Source of the DNA: CBDCFV01 sp965216425
GTDB taxonomy: Bacteria; Chloroflexota; Dehalococcoidia; Lucifugimonadales; UBA3495
Length of the DNA stretch: 64,000 bases
Direction of reading: 5' to 3'
Assembly: GCA_965216425.1 (NCBI GenBank)
Contig: CBDCFV010000007.1
Span: forward strand, 992,001-1,056,000
Shown here: positions 34,957 to 44,397 of the stretch, piece by piece
Numbering within the stretch: position 1 is the stretch's first letter
Layout of the letters: each line of letters opens with the position of its first letter
Made by a program: the position numbers and the translations under genes
The notes under the pieces: model-generated
What the model saw: only the letters and a program-made list of their open reading frames with translations
Database searches by the model: none
What the model was told of the DNA's origin: nothing

Positions 34957-36305
34957 TCAGGCTGGGAGTGGCAGGGCGCGCAGCCGTGCCAGGGCGCGGC
35001 TGAACTGGGTTTCCCAAGGCCAGCGCTGTGTCAGGTGCAGGGTGAGGCGGCGCGCCGAGCGGGTAATCCGTCCGGCCAGACCGAAGAAGCGTCGTCTGAG
35101 GGTCTTGGTGGTCACGATCTGCTCACCCAAGCCGATCCGCGCCGTCCAGCGGGCCAGGTTGTGGGCCATCACCTGTACCGCCAGCCAAGCGCCGTTGGCG
35201 GCGAAACGGCCGGACGGCATGTGGTTCAGCCCGACGCCGTACTTGAGGTCGCGTATCGCGTTCTCAATCTCGGCGTGGCGGCGATGATCGGCCTCCAGTT
35301 CCAGGGTCTCTCCGTCCCGGTCGGTGATGAAGCCGTGATAGCTGTAGGTGGCGAAGAGGGCCAGCTGGGAACCGGGCGCGGGCTTCACCCGCCGGACGAT
35401 AAGCCGCACCGGTGCGGCGTCGGGCTCACTCTGGAAGGGAGTGCAAGTAGTCTCGGCGACATCGGCAGCGCCGTCCATCCAGTAGGGAATCGGCGTCCAG
35501 GCATCTTCGGGTATGGCCTCGATGAGATTATGCAGGCTTTTGTGCTGGCGGATGGTGATGGAGAAGCGGACATCCATCCGGCGGCAGGCGGATACCACGC
35601 TATGAGTGTAGAAGCCGCTGTCGGCCCGCAGGGTGAGTTGCCCGCTGGCGCCAGCGTAGCGCACCCGCCCTACCGTCTCCCGCAGGAAGTGGGCGGCGCC
35701 GCGGGCGGTGTTGGCGCGGCCCTCGCGCAGCCGGGCCATCAGCACGTCGCCGGTGCCGGCGGCGACGGCCAGCAGCGGGTGATAGCCCCGCTTGCCGGTG
35801 TAGCCATGGTGTCGCGCCCCCTCCTTGTCCAGTCCGTAGGTCTCGCAGATGGTCGAGTCCAGGTCGATGGTGAATGGCGCGTCGCCGGGTCCCGCTCCGG
35901 CCTGCCATGCCCGTGCCAGCAACTGGCGGCTCACCCGGTCCAACTGACGGACATGGCCCCACCTGAAGCTGCGCAGGAAGGTCCCCAGAGCCTGCCCTCG
36001 CGAAGGCGGGGGGTGGATGGCGCCTTGACTGTGCCGCCCAGGGTGCGGGCCGCCCCCCCGGTGCGCAACGCATCGGCATCGTCGATGCAGTCGCCGCCCG
36101 TCAGCGCGGAAGCGACCAGCGTCAGCAGCTTGTCCCCCGTGTTGGCCCGCCCCGGGGCATTGCCCAGGTCGAGGTGACGGTCGACGAGTTCCCTCAGGCC
36201 CAGGTGCCGGGCGAGGGTGGCGGGAAGGATCAGCCCGGCATTGGCCACCAGGCGGTGGTCATCAAAGACGATGCGGATCCTGTCGGGATTGTTCTGTGAC
36301 AGCAT
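34957..36305 (-). pseudogene. IS1380-family transposase, copy B, frame broken at the same site
   Basis: The first frame (35931-36305) opens MLSQNNPDRIRIVFDDHRLV; the second (34957-35943) runs from MDRVSRQLLARAWQAGAGPG to ALARLRALPLPA. The 23-bp insertion at 35989-36011 lies at the identical codon as in copies A and C. Both half-frames remain open and the DDE residues are kept although the copy has diverged. That argues against simple decay since the insertion. Confidence 0.87.
35989..36011 (+). repeat. Tiny hairpin insertion (CAG|G element), 23 bp, in IS1380 copy B
   Basis: Begins AGCCTGCCCTCGCGAA after CAG and ends GGCGGGG before GGTGG. Identical in sequence and site to copies A and C despite divergence of the host element. 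Confidence 0.82.
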
Positions 36306-36429
36306 CTATTGGGTGCTCCTTGTTTCCAGGCGGTTTTCTGTTCCAAAACCATTATCCCAGATTCAGAGGAGCACCTTTTTGCCCTTTCAGGAGGCCTCTC
36401 ACACGCCCTCGTTCGGTGGATTGGGGCTA

Positions 36430-38046
36430 ATGCAGGGCTACCCTTTCGGGGAGTTCATGTTTTGGCGAGTTGCGCCCGAGAATGCGAACCAGTATCGCTG
36501 GTATGACTTTGTAAGAGAATACCACCAGCGTGATAATCCCCATTGCTCCGAACTGGGACCAGTGAATGACAAACCGCTTACCGCTGTGCTTGACGGCCAG
36601 CAGCGCTTAACCGCGTTCAATATCGGCCTGCGAGGGTCAATGGCCGTCAAATTGCCATATAAGTGGTGGAATAGTTGGGATGCCTTTCCACGGAGGGTGC
36701 TTGCACTTGATTTGTTGGCACCGCCCGATCCGGATGAGGAAGGGAGCCGCTACGCTTTCGAATTCATTGACGAGGGCAGGATTGGTGTTGAGGGGTCCCG
36801 CCTTTGGTTCAAAGTGCCGGATATCCTGAGTCTTGCAGCCGGTCCCGATATGCTTAATTGGCTCCTGGATAAGGGTCTCAGTCAAGACCAACTGGGCCTT
36901 GCTTATGGAACTCTCGATCGCCTATATCAAGCAATTCGTGTTGAGCCATTAGTGGCCTATTATGAGGAGAAGAGTCAGGACATAGAGAGAGTCCTTAACA
37001 TCTTCATCCGTTGCAACAGTGGGGGAACACCTCTTTCCTACTCCAACCTCCTCTTGAGTATCGCGGTATCCCAGTGGACTACTCTTGACGCCAGGCGGGA
37101 AGTCCACGGTCTGGTCGACGAAATGAACAGGGTCCGCCCCGGGTTGTTGTTTAACGCAGACTTTGTGTTGAAGGCCGGGCTTATGTTGACCGATATAGCG
37201 AGCGTGGGGTTTCGGGTTGAAAACTTCACCCATGACAACATGGCGGTACTGGAGGAAAAGTGGCCAAATATTCGTCAGGCGCTCCTGGAAACGGTGGAGT
37301 TGGTGGACAGTTTCGGCTTCGACAGTAGGACAATCCAGGCCACGAATTCCTTACTGCCCATTGCTTATTATCTGTACAAGAAGGGGGCGCCGCGAGACTT
37401 CGAAACCAGTGACCATTACGTCAGTGACAGGAGCACAATTCGAGGCTGGTTAACCCGGTCTATCCTAAAAGAGTCCGGGATTTGGGGCAGCGGTCTGGAT
37501 ACTTTGCTGACGGCGTTGCGTGAAGTACTCCGCACCTGTAACGGCAGCGAGTTCCCGGCGGCAGAGCTTCGACGCGTTATGGCGCAACGGGGCAAAACTT
37601 TGGATTTTGGTAAAGAAGAAATCGAAGACTTGGCCGATATGCGTTTGGGCGACCGGCGTATTTTCCCCTTGTTAAGTATGTTGTTCCCGTATCTCGGTTC
37701 CCATGATGGGTCCGACGTTGACCACGTATTTCCCAAAAGCCATTTCACCCCCAACCGGTTGAGGACGGCTGGTGTCGAGGAAGAGCAGGTTGAAGAGTTC
37801 CGAGACCATTACGAACGCATCGCAAATCTCCAGTTACTGGACCGGTCGGTCAACAACGAGAAACGTGCGACCCTGCCTGCGGAATGGCTGGACGCCCATT
37901 GCTCTAATGACCAAGCACGACAGCGTTACTGTGAACTGCATCAGCTCGGCGATGTTCCCCGGGAGATTACCGGGTTCGTGGAGTTTTATTCAGCACGCCG
38001 TGAGCGGTTACGGGACAGCATTGGTCATTTGGTGAATGCGGTGTAA
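36430..38046 (+). pseudogene. GmrSD/DUF262-DUF1524 restriction-type protein, N-terminus removed by IS1380
   Basis: About 538 residues remain. The ParB/DUF262 motif VLDGQQRLTAFNIGLRG is near the new N-terminus, preceded by MQGYPFGEFMFWRV. The usual first ~50-60 residues, including the I-x-P-x-Q-R-x-x-W element, are missing. The DUF1524 HNH-like motif SDVDHVFPKSHF lies near residue 420, with NLQLLDRSVNNEKR after it. GmrSD systems are type IV restriction enzymes against modified phage DNA. The break coincides with the end of IS1380 copy B, so the gene is probably dead. Confidence 0.85.
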
Positions 38047-38058
38047 GTTGGGTATTTC

Positions 38059-38220
38059 ATGCTGATTAACTGGCTGACAGGAGCGGGGCCGATAAGCGAG
38101 GCTTGGAACAAAATATTCCCCAACGGCCGGTCAAAGGACTTGGGCAACTACGGCCACTTTCTGCAATGGGAATGCCCCGATGCGGTGAACAGGGAGTTGC
38201 TGGATTTTCTGAGTGAGTGA
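38059..38220 (+). pseudogene. Alpha/beta-hydrolase C-terminal remnant
   Basis: 53 residues: MLINWLTGAGPISEAWNKIF then NYGHFLQWECPDAVNRELLD followed by FLSE. The second part is the standard hydrolase ending, with GHFLQWE carrying the catalytic-His position. The rest of the fold is absent. It begins 12 bases after the GmrSD-like gene stop and is probably left over from a deletion. Confidence 0.6.
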
Positions 38221-38258
38221 CACACAACAGACGGTCTGAGTGAGGACGATTAATAGAC

Positions 38259-39930
38259 ATGGTCAAAATGAGCGGGGGAGAAGCCTTAGCCAAGTCACTG
38301 GTAAATGAAGGGGTAGAAGTAGTATTCGGAATACCCGGCATACAAATATACGGAATAGTCGCCGGGCTGCGGGACGAGCCGGGCATCCGCATGATAACTA
38401 CGCGACACGAGCAGGCTACAACGTACATGGCCGACGGCTACGCCCGGGCGTCGGGAAAGCCGGGCGTGGCCTTGGTGGTCCCAGGGGTGGGCCTTTACAA
38501 TGCCGCCTCCGGCTTGACCAACGCCTACTCACGCTCTACCCCGGTGCTCCTCATTGCGGGCCAGATTCCGCGGGGCGCAATGGGCAAAAGCCTTGGCGCA
38601 GTGCGGCAGATGCGGATGATAACTACGCGACACCGGCACTGTACGCTCCGTCCCACGGGAAATCCCGGATGCAGTGTTTGAAGCGTTCAGGCAGATGCGG
38701 ACCGGCCGTCCCCGCCCAGTTCTGATCGAGGTCCCGCCGGAGGCCGGGGTAGAGCAAGAGGAAGTCACGCTGCGGGACCCTGCCCGTATCTCACGTATCG
38801 TGCCGAGCCCTGAAGACCTCCGTGAAGCAGCAGGTGTCATCGCCAAGTCTCGTTCGCCACTAATATTCGCCGGTGGGGGAGTGGCGAGGTCGGACGCCGA
38901 GGAATCCCTCGTCAAGCTGGCGGAGGCGACAAACATACCGGTGGTCACGTCCAGCGGCGGCAAAGGGACCATTGCGGACAATCATCCATTGTCTTACGGC
39001 TCGTGTTTCAGCCCCCGGGGCGAAAGACAGGAGATGAACCAGCTATATGAAGTGATGCAGTCCTCCGACGTGGTCATAGGAATCGGCGCGCGTTTTTCTC
39101 TGGGCAACCCCGCCGGAGAGGGGTCCACTCTGGTGAACATAAACATAGACGATGCCGAACTCACCAGGGTCCAGTCCAACACCATTCCCCTGCACGGCGA
39201 TGCCAGGGCGACCATAGAAGCGTTGCTTCCCTACCTTATGGAAGCAGGGGCAGGTGACCGCCCGTCACCGGCGGAAGCGGTGATCGCAGCCCGCAACCTG
39301 AACGCCTACTACGACATACGGGTCAGGGAGCCGCAGTACCCGGTGTTGGAGGCTATGCAAAACACGATCCCGGAGGACGCGTTCATCGTGTGGGACATTA
39401 CGCAGTTCGGCTACTACGCCCGTACGCACTACCAAGTGAACCATCCAAAGACATACATCGACTCCGGGTACTCATTCAACCTCGGTTACGCTTTCCCGAC
39501 GGCGTTGGGAGTGAAGGTGGCGCAGCCCGACCGTCCCGTGATTTGCATGGCCGGAGACGGCGGGTTCATGTTCAACGCGGCTGAACTTTCCACGGCAGTC
39601 AAGTACGGGATCAATGTAGTAACGATTCTGTTCAGGAACGACTCCTACGGCAACGTAGCCCGTGACCTGGACGACGTGTTTGGCGGGACGTACGAGACCG
39701 ACCTGCACAACCCGGACTTCGTCAAGTTCGCCGAGTCGTTCGGTGCGGTCGGTATGAGGGCGGAAGGCCCGATGGAGCTGGAAACGCTGATCCCGCTGGC
39801 GCTGGAACGCCAGGCGCCGGTGGTCATAGACGTACCGTTTGGAAACATGCCGATACCCAGGGCGCCACAGTTTGCGCCTCTCTACAATCTGCCTTGGACA
39901 CAGCCCCAAGAAGGGCGCATAGAGGCCTGA
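38259..39930 (+). pseudogene. Thiamine-diphosphate-dependent acetolactate-synthase-like enzyme, rearranged
   Basis: The N-terminal part has FGIPGIQIYGI and the activating Glu in TTRHEQATTYMADGYARASG, and continues to MGKSLGAV. There an 18-base copy of 38391-38408 appears at 38616-38633. About 20 conserved residues are missing and the frame shifts. The second frame resumes as REIPDAVFEAFRQMRTGRPR and runs to 39930, with GDGGFMFNAAELSTAVKYGI and FRNDSYGN (TPP/metal site). Without the lesion it would be a full ~560-residue enzyme. A mis-assembly should be excluded. Confidence 0.85.
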
Positions 39931-39950
39931 CACGCTCTGCCGGAGCGCCT

Positions 39951-40173
39951 AGAAATTGTCTCAAAACCGATCTGTTTCGCTGATTTACCCACGTTGGTGA
40001 CCGAGGCCTATGGATTCCCGCCTGCGCGGGAATGACGGAGTGGGTGCAGGAATGACGGGTTGGGTGCGGGAAGGACGAGTGGATGCAGGAACGGCGGTTT
40101 GGGTGCGGGAATGACGGTTTGGGTGCGGGAATGACGGGTTGGGTGCTGCGACGAGCCTTGAGATAATTTCTTA
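39951..40173. repeat. REP-type intergenic element with TAAGAAA-type ends
   Basis: Bounded by AGAAATTGTCTCAAAACC and CTTGAGATAATTTCTTA (imperfect inverted ends). It contains the palindrome GATTCCCGCCTGCGCGGGAA and several degenerate GGAATGACGGGTTGGGTGC units. The terminal TTA (40171-40173) is also the stop codon of the hydrolase gene on the minus strand. Related elements lie at 40941, 43086, 48055, 60848 and 62050. Confidence 0.75.
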
Positions 40174-40908
40174 CCCTTTCAGGTGCTTCTCGTAGAAGAG
40201 GAGTACGCGGTGCCACATGTCCTGGGCCGGGGCGGCGCGGTAGCTGGGGCGGTAGTCGGCGAAGAAGGCGTGGCCGGCGTTGGGGTAGGTTACGAACTCG
40301 TAGTTCTTGTTGTGGGCATCGAGTTCCTGCTTCAGCCGGGCGGCGTGTTCCGGTGACGGGTTGGAGTCTTCCTCGCCGAACAGCGCCAGCAGTGGGCAGT
40401 TGAGGTTGGCGACCATGTCTATAGTGGCCACGGGCCTTGCTTCGGTCAATTCGTCGGGAATGATGTGGCCGCCGGCAGAGTCCACCGCCGCGTTTACATT
40501 GCTGCTGGTGCAGCCGAACATGAGGGTGTAGCGGCCGCCGGAGCAGAAGCCGATTATGCCGACTTTGCCGTTGGCGTGGGCGTGGTCCTTGAGGGAAAGG
40601 GCCGCTCCCTCCAAGTCGCCCATGGTCTGGGAGTCAGGTACGGAAAACAGGACTTCCAGGACCCTGTCCGAGGCCGGCCTGCCCTCGCGGGTGTACAGGT
40701 CGGGAGCGATGGCGATGTAGCCCTGTTCGGCAAAGCGGCGGCAGAGGTCCTTCATGTGGTCTTCCAGCCCCATGCCCTCCATGGTGACAATCACGCCGGG
40801 GTACTTTCCGGGGGCGTTGGGCTGGCTGAGGTAGGCGTCGATCTGGGTACCGTCGTGGCTGGCGTACCGGGTCATTCCTGATTCCAGTTGGGCCGATGCG
40901 GTGACCAT
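40171..40908 (-). CDS. Dienelactone hydrolase family protein
   Basis: 245-residue alpha/beta hydrolase. GIIGFCSGGRYTL holds the nucleophile Cys, FGEEDSNPSPE the Asp and NAGHAFFAD the His of the Cys-Asp-His triad. YASHDGTQIDAYLSQPNAPG followed by YPGVIVTMEGMG is the usual start. Such enzymes open dienelactones in chlorocatechol pathways or act on related esters. AGGAGG lies 9 bases before ATG 40908. The stop codon is supplied by the end of the neighbouring repeat element. Confidence 0.9.
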   Translation of the reverse strand: MVTASAQLESGMTRYASHDGTQIDAYLSQPNAPGKYPGVIVTMEGMGLEDHMKDLCRRFAEQGYIAIAPDLYTREGRPASDRVLEVLFSVPDSQTMGDLEGAALSLKDHAHANGKVGIIGFCSGGRYTLMFGCTSSNVNAAVDSAGGHIIPDELTEARPVATIDMVANLNCPLLALFGEEDSNPSPEHAARLKQELDAHNKNYEFVTYPNAGHAFFADYRPSYRAAPAQDMWHRVLLFYEKHLKG

Positions 40909-40940
40909 ATCTCTATACCTCCTGTGTATTGTTGGGTTTA

Positions 40941-41186
40941 GTGACTATCTCAAAACCAACTAGTCACGCTAACTTCCACTCGAATATGGCCTAAGCCTTT
41001 GGATTCCCGCCTGCGCGGGAATGACGGGTTGGGCGGTGGAATGACTGGGCGGACGGTGGAATGGCTGGGTGGGCGGTGGGATGATGGGTTGGGTGCTGCA
41101 CCGTGTTTGTCGGGTACTTCACCACGGTGGTTGGGGAATGCGCTGTGTTTGTTGGGTGCGTCACCATATTTTGAGATAGTTTCTTA
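40941..41186. repeat. REP-type intergenic element, interrupted at its end by IS5
   Basis: Left end GTGACTATCTCAAAACC, internal palindrome GATTCCCGCCTGCGCGGGAA, GGTGGAATGACTGGGCGGAC-type units, right end TTTTGAGATAGTTTCTTA. The final TTA (41184-41186) is the IS5 target, duplicated at 42049-42051. Confidence 0.75.
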
Positions 41187-42048
41187 GAACCTGTTTACGA
41201 TCTCTTCAGGATTAGCGTTGCGAAGGCGAGAACCACCATTTGCAGGCTGGTATTGAGCTTTCGTTCGCAGTTCTTCCAGAGCCGGCGGCACTTCTCCAGC
41301 CAGGCGAAAGACCGCTCCACCACCCATCTCTTCGGCAGCACCACGAAGGTGTGCAGTTCGTTGCGTTTCACCACTTCCACCGCGGCTCCCAACAGGCTTC
41401 GCACCCCAGCAGCAAAGGGCTTCCCGGTGTAGCCCCCATCCACCAGCACGTTCTGCACCTGGTTGAGGCCATCCCGGTGCCGGTCAAACATCGCCAAGGC
41501 CCCGGCCCGGTCGGTCACGTTGGCCGTGGTTAGGTGGATCGCGTGGGGCAACCCCTGCGTGTCCACCGCGATGTGGCGCTTGATTCCGGACACCTTCTTG
41601 CCCGCGTCATAGCCCTTGTTCCCGGCACTGTCAGTGTTCTTCACGCTCTGGGAGTCCACGATACAGAAGCTGGTCCGCTCTTTCCGTCCATTGCTTTGCC
41701 GGGCCTCGCCAACCAATTTTTTTTAAGACCTGCTCCAGAATGGAATCCTCATCCGGGCCGGGCCGCTCGCTCCATTGCCGAAAATACTTGTAGCAGGTGC
41801 GCCAATCGGGGAAGTCCGCAGGCAGCATGCGCCACTGGCAGCCGCTTTTCAGGAGGTACAACACCCCGCAGAAAACGTCGTACAGGTCCACGGTGCGGGG
41901 CTTGGTCCGGCGCCGGACCAACTCCAGCGTCAGCAGAATCCGGGCGAATTGCTCCCGGCTGATGTCGCTGGGATAGGAATGAGACATGCTTACCCCTCCC
42001 TTGGTAATAGTCTCAACTTAACATATTGCAAAGATCGTCAACAGGTTC
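41187..42048 (-). mobile_element. IS5-family (IS427-type) insertion sequence
   Basis: An 862-bp element with ends GAACCTGTTTACGATCT and AGATCGTCAACAGGTTC, flanked by TTA on both sides. It landed exactly in the terminal TTA of a REP-type repeat. Confidence 0.92.
41195..41987 (-). CDS. IS5/IS427-type transposase in two overlapping frames (A8 slippery run)
   Basis: The first frame (41631-41987) is MSHSYPSDISREQFARILLT to EREEH and carries the insect-type helix DLYDVFCGVLYLLKSGCQWR. The second (41195-41716) holds the catalytic segments IVDSQSVKNT (first Asp), VLVDGGYTGKPF (second Asp) and RWVVERSFAWLEKCRR (Glu). A run of eight A on the coding strand (complement of 41717-41724) lies in the overlap. 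IS427-type elements are known to use frameshifting there, so this copy may be functional. Confidence 0.88.
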
Positions 42049-42060
42049 TTAGTGGTCCGG

Positions 42061-43035
42061 TCAGGTTGAAATGTCGATGGTTACGTTTCCGATTGCGCCG
42101 CCTTCGACGGCGCGATGGGCGTCGGCGGTTGACTCGAAGGGGAAGCGCGGGCCCAGAAGGTGGGTGAGCTTTCCGGCCTCCAACAGTTCGTTGATGTCCT
42201 TCGCGGCGGCGTCCTTGGCGGGTTCGGGCATGTCGTAGACCAGGACGAAGCGGACGTTGACGTTGCTGGACTTGAAGCCCAAGGGCACCGGCGGCTGGGC
42301 GGCGGTCCCGGCGGCGTAGATGGCGAGGGTGCTGTTGGGGGCGAGAATCTCGCGGCTGACGTTGAAGTTGGCAGCAAAGTCGACCTCGACGATAAGGTCC
42401 ACCCCGCCGCCGGTGATGTCGGACACACGTTGCGCCACGTCTTCGGTGCGGTAGTTAATGGTGTGGTCGGAGCCGGCTTCCGTGGCGATTTTCGCTTTCT
42501 GATCGGAGCTAACGGTGGAGATGACGTTGGCCCCGGCCAATTTGGCCAGTTGGATGGCGTAGTTACCGACCGCCCCCGCGCCTCCGGTGACCAACACGGT
42601 CTTTCCGTTTACCGGGCCGTCGGCGAAGACGCAGCGATGAGCGGTCATGGCGGGAACACCAAGGCAAGCCCCCTCGGTGAAGCTGGTGTTGTCAGGCAAA
42701 AGAACGGCGTGGCCCGCCGGTTGGACGGTGTACTCCGCCGCGGAACCGAAGGGTCGGTTGTTCTGGGCCTCGAAGAGCCAGACGCGTTCGCCCACCCGCG
42801 ACGCTTGGATGCCTTCTCCCACTTGCTCGATGATTCCCGCGCCATCCTGGTTGGGTATGACCCTGGGAAAGTCGATGCGCCGGGTCAGCCCTTGGCGACG
42901 TTTCCAGTCCGAAGGATTGACGCCGGAGGAGATGACCCGGACCTTTACTTCACCAGGACCCGGCTCCGGGTCGGCCATATCGCCCACTTGCAGGACGTCT
43001 GCGGGGCCGTTTTGCTCATACCATACTGCTTTCAT
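42061..43035 (-). CDS. NADPH:quinone reductase-like MDR oxidoreductase
   Basis: 324 residues of the zinc-free medium-chain dehydrogenase/reductase type. The N-terminal GroES-like fold shows VRVISSGVNPSDWKRRQGL and VIPNQDGAGIIEQVGEGI. The NADPH-binding fold has VLVTGGAGAVGNYAIQLAKL. No catalytic zinc cysteines are present. Expected to reduce quinones or enones. It is followed by the IS5-interrupted repeat. Upstream are the ETF genes on the same strand. Confidence 0.88.
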   Translation of the reverse strand: MKAVWYEQNGPADVLQVGDMADPEPGPGEVKVRVISSGVNPSDWKRRQGLTRRIDFPRVIPNQDGAGIIEQVGEGIQASRVGERVWLFEAQNNRPFGSAAEYTVQPAGHAVLLPDNTSFTEGACLGVPAMTAHRCVFADGPVNGKTVLVTGGAGAVGNYAIQLAKLAGANVISTVSSDQKAKIATEAGSDHTINYRTEDVAQRVSDITGGGVDLIVEVDFAANFNVSREILAPNSTLAIYAAGTAAQPPVPLGFKSSNVNVRFVLVYDMPEPAKDAAAKDINELLEAGKLTHLLGPRFPFESTADAHRAVEGGAIGNVTIDIST

Positions 43036-43085
43036 GCTATGTCCGTCCGTGATTGATCGTGAAGACCATTATAGCTGTCATGGGG

Positions 43086-43230
43086 GTTCTGGCATTCCCG
43101 CCTGTGCGTGGGGTGACGGGTCAGGCGGGAATGATTGGTCAGGCAGGAATTACGGGTCAGGCGGTAATGATGGGTTGGGTGCTGTACCGTGTTTGTTGGG
43201 TGCTGCGAGAGGTTTTGAGCTAGTTTCTTA
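43086..43230. repeat. REP-type intergenic element supplying the etfA stop codon
   Basis: A degraded palindrome CATTCCCGCCTGTGCGTGGG, several GGAATGAYKGGTCAGGCG-type units, and right end GGTTTTGAGCTAGTTTCTTA. The last TTA (43228-43230) is the TAA stop of etfA on the minus strand, as also seen at 40171. Confidence 0.7.
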
Positions 43231-44226
43231 GTCTTGGACCAACTCTCGAACGGCCTCCGTAAAGGCGGGCACTATTTCCTGCCAATCGCCGACCACGCCA
43301 TAGCGGGCTTCTTTGAAGATGTTGGCCTCGGCGTCCTTGTTGATGGCGACGATTACCTTTGCGCCGGAGCAGCCGGCCATGTGCTGGCTGGCGCCGGAAA
43401 TGGCCACGGTGATGTACACTTCAGGGGTGATGGTCTTGCCGGTCAGTCCGACCTGGTAGCTTGAAGGCACCCAACCGGAGTCCACCGCTGCCCGAGAAGC
43501 GCCCACCGCACCGCCCAGTGCCTTAGCCAGTTGCTCCAAGTCCTGGAACGGTTCAGGGCCGCCCAGCCCCCGGCCTCCCGATACCACGATGCGGGCTTCC
43601 TCCAGTTTTATCCCTTCGGACTCTTCGTCCACCACGTCAACCACCCTGCTCCGGGCTTGGGCCAAGTCCAGTTCGACCGGGAAGGAGACGACCTGGCCTT
43701 GTCGGGAAGCGTCGGGTTCGGTTGGTTCGTAGACTTTGGGGCGTATCGCGGCGACCTGTGGGGTGTAGTTGCAGCTAACCACGGCGACGGCGTTGCCGCC
43801 GTACACCGGCCGGTTGGCGAACAGGGTCTTGGAAGCCGAGTCCACCGACACTTCGAGGCAGTCCTGCGCCAGGCCCACTCCCAAGCGGAAGGCCAAGCGG
43901 GGCGCCAGTTCACGCCCTTCGTTGGTGCGCCCGATGAGGACTATCCTTGGAGAAATGTCCTTGGCCAAGGCTTCCATGGCGGAGAGGTACAGCTCAACCT
44001 GGTACTCGGCCAGGTTGGGATGGTTGACGGCGTAGACCTTGTCCGCGCCGTGGCTTATGGCTTGCTGGGAAGGCTGGTCCAGCGTGTCGCTCAAAAGGCC
44101 GATGGCCAGTTCTTCGCCGAGGTCGTCGGCCAGTTTACGGCCCGCAGCCAGCAACTCCTTGGAAATGGAGCTAAGTTCATTGTCGGCGGAGTCTCCCAGA
44201 ACCAGTACGCCTTGTGCCTCAGCCAT
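43228..44226 (-). CDS. etfA: Electron transfer flavoprotein, alpha subunit
   Basis: 332 residues. The C-terminal FAD domain is clear: VVSGGRGLGGPEPFQDLEQL, AVGASRAAVDSGW, and YQVGLTGKTITPEVYITVAI then SGASQHMAGCSGAKVIVAIN. The N-terminal domain (LVLGDSADNELSSISKELLA) is of the usual type. It pairs with EtfB to pass electrons from acyl-CoA or other dehydrogenases to the quinone pool. GGAGG lies directly upstream of ATG 44226. etfB is 171 bases upstream on the same strand, which is a longer gap than usual. Confidence 0.93.
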   Translation of the reverse strand: MAEAQGVLVLGDSADNELSSISKELLAAGRKLADDLGEELAIGLLSDTLDQPSQQAISHGADKVYAVNHPNLAEYQVELYLSAMEALAKDISPRIVLIGRTNEGRELAPRLAFRLGVGLAQDCLEVSVDSASKTLFANRPVYGGNAVAVVSCNYTPQVAAIRPKVYEPTEPDASRQGQVVSFPVELDLAQARSRVVDVVDEESEGIKLEEARIVVSGGRGLGGPEPFQDLEQLAKALGGAVGASRAAVDSGWVPSSYQVGLTGKTITPEVYITVAISGASQHMAGCSGAKVIVAINKDAEANIFKEARYGVVGDWQEIVPAFTEAVRELVQD

Positions 44227-44397
44227 CGTACCTCCGTTGAACGATGTAATAGTTCAAGAGTAAATGCGCAGTTTGACGCGAGTATTGCAGGCCCGTATCC
44301 GGCTTGAAGCCGTTTTCATGTCGATGGGAGCGTTGGCCCCGAGACTTTGACGCAAAGCAGTTCGGGCGGGAGCCAAGAACCGGTCGCAGGCCTCGCG

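Larger units (their letters stand above)
34704..36427 (-). mobile_element. IS1380-family insertion sequence, copy B (diverged)
   Basis: Ends GCCCGAATCCACCGATGGAC (34704) and GGATTGGGGC (36427). Its transposase differs from copies A and C at roughly one residue in ten and lacks a 12-base in-frame tandem repeat (AIPEAIPEA region), so it is a separate lineage. Its upstream end cut off the start of the GmrSD-like gene at 36430. Confidence 0.92.

Noticed and set aside
32939..36427. Composite transposon formed by IS1380 copies A and B
   Set aside because: Only 4 bp lie between them, so there is no cargo, and the outer flanks (CTAA and TAAT) do not match.
39951..40173. CRISPR-like array of GGAATGACGGGTTGGGTGC repeats
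   Set aside because: Units are degenerate, spacing is short and irregular, there are no unique spacers of constant length and no cas genes. It is better explained as REP-type repeats.
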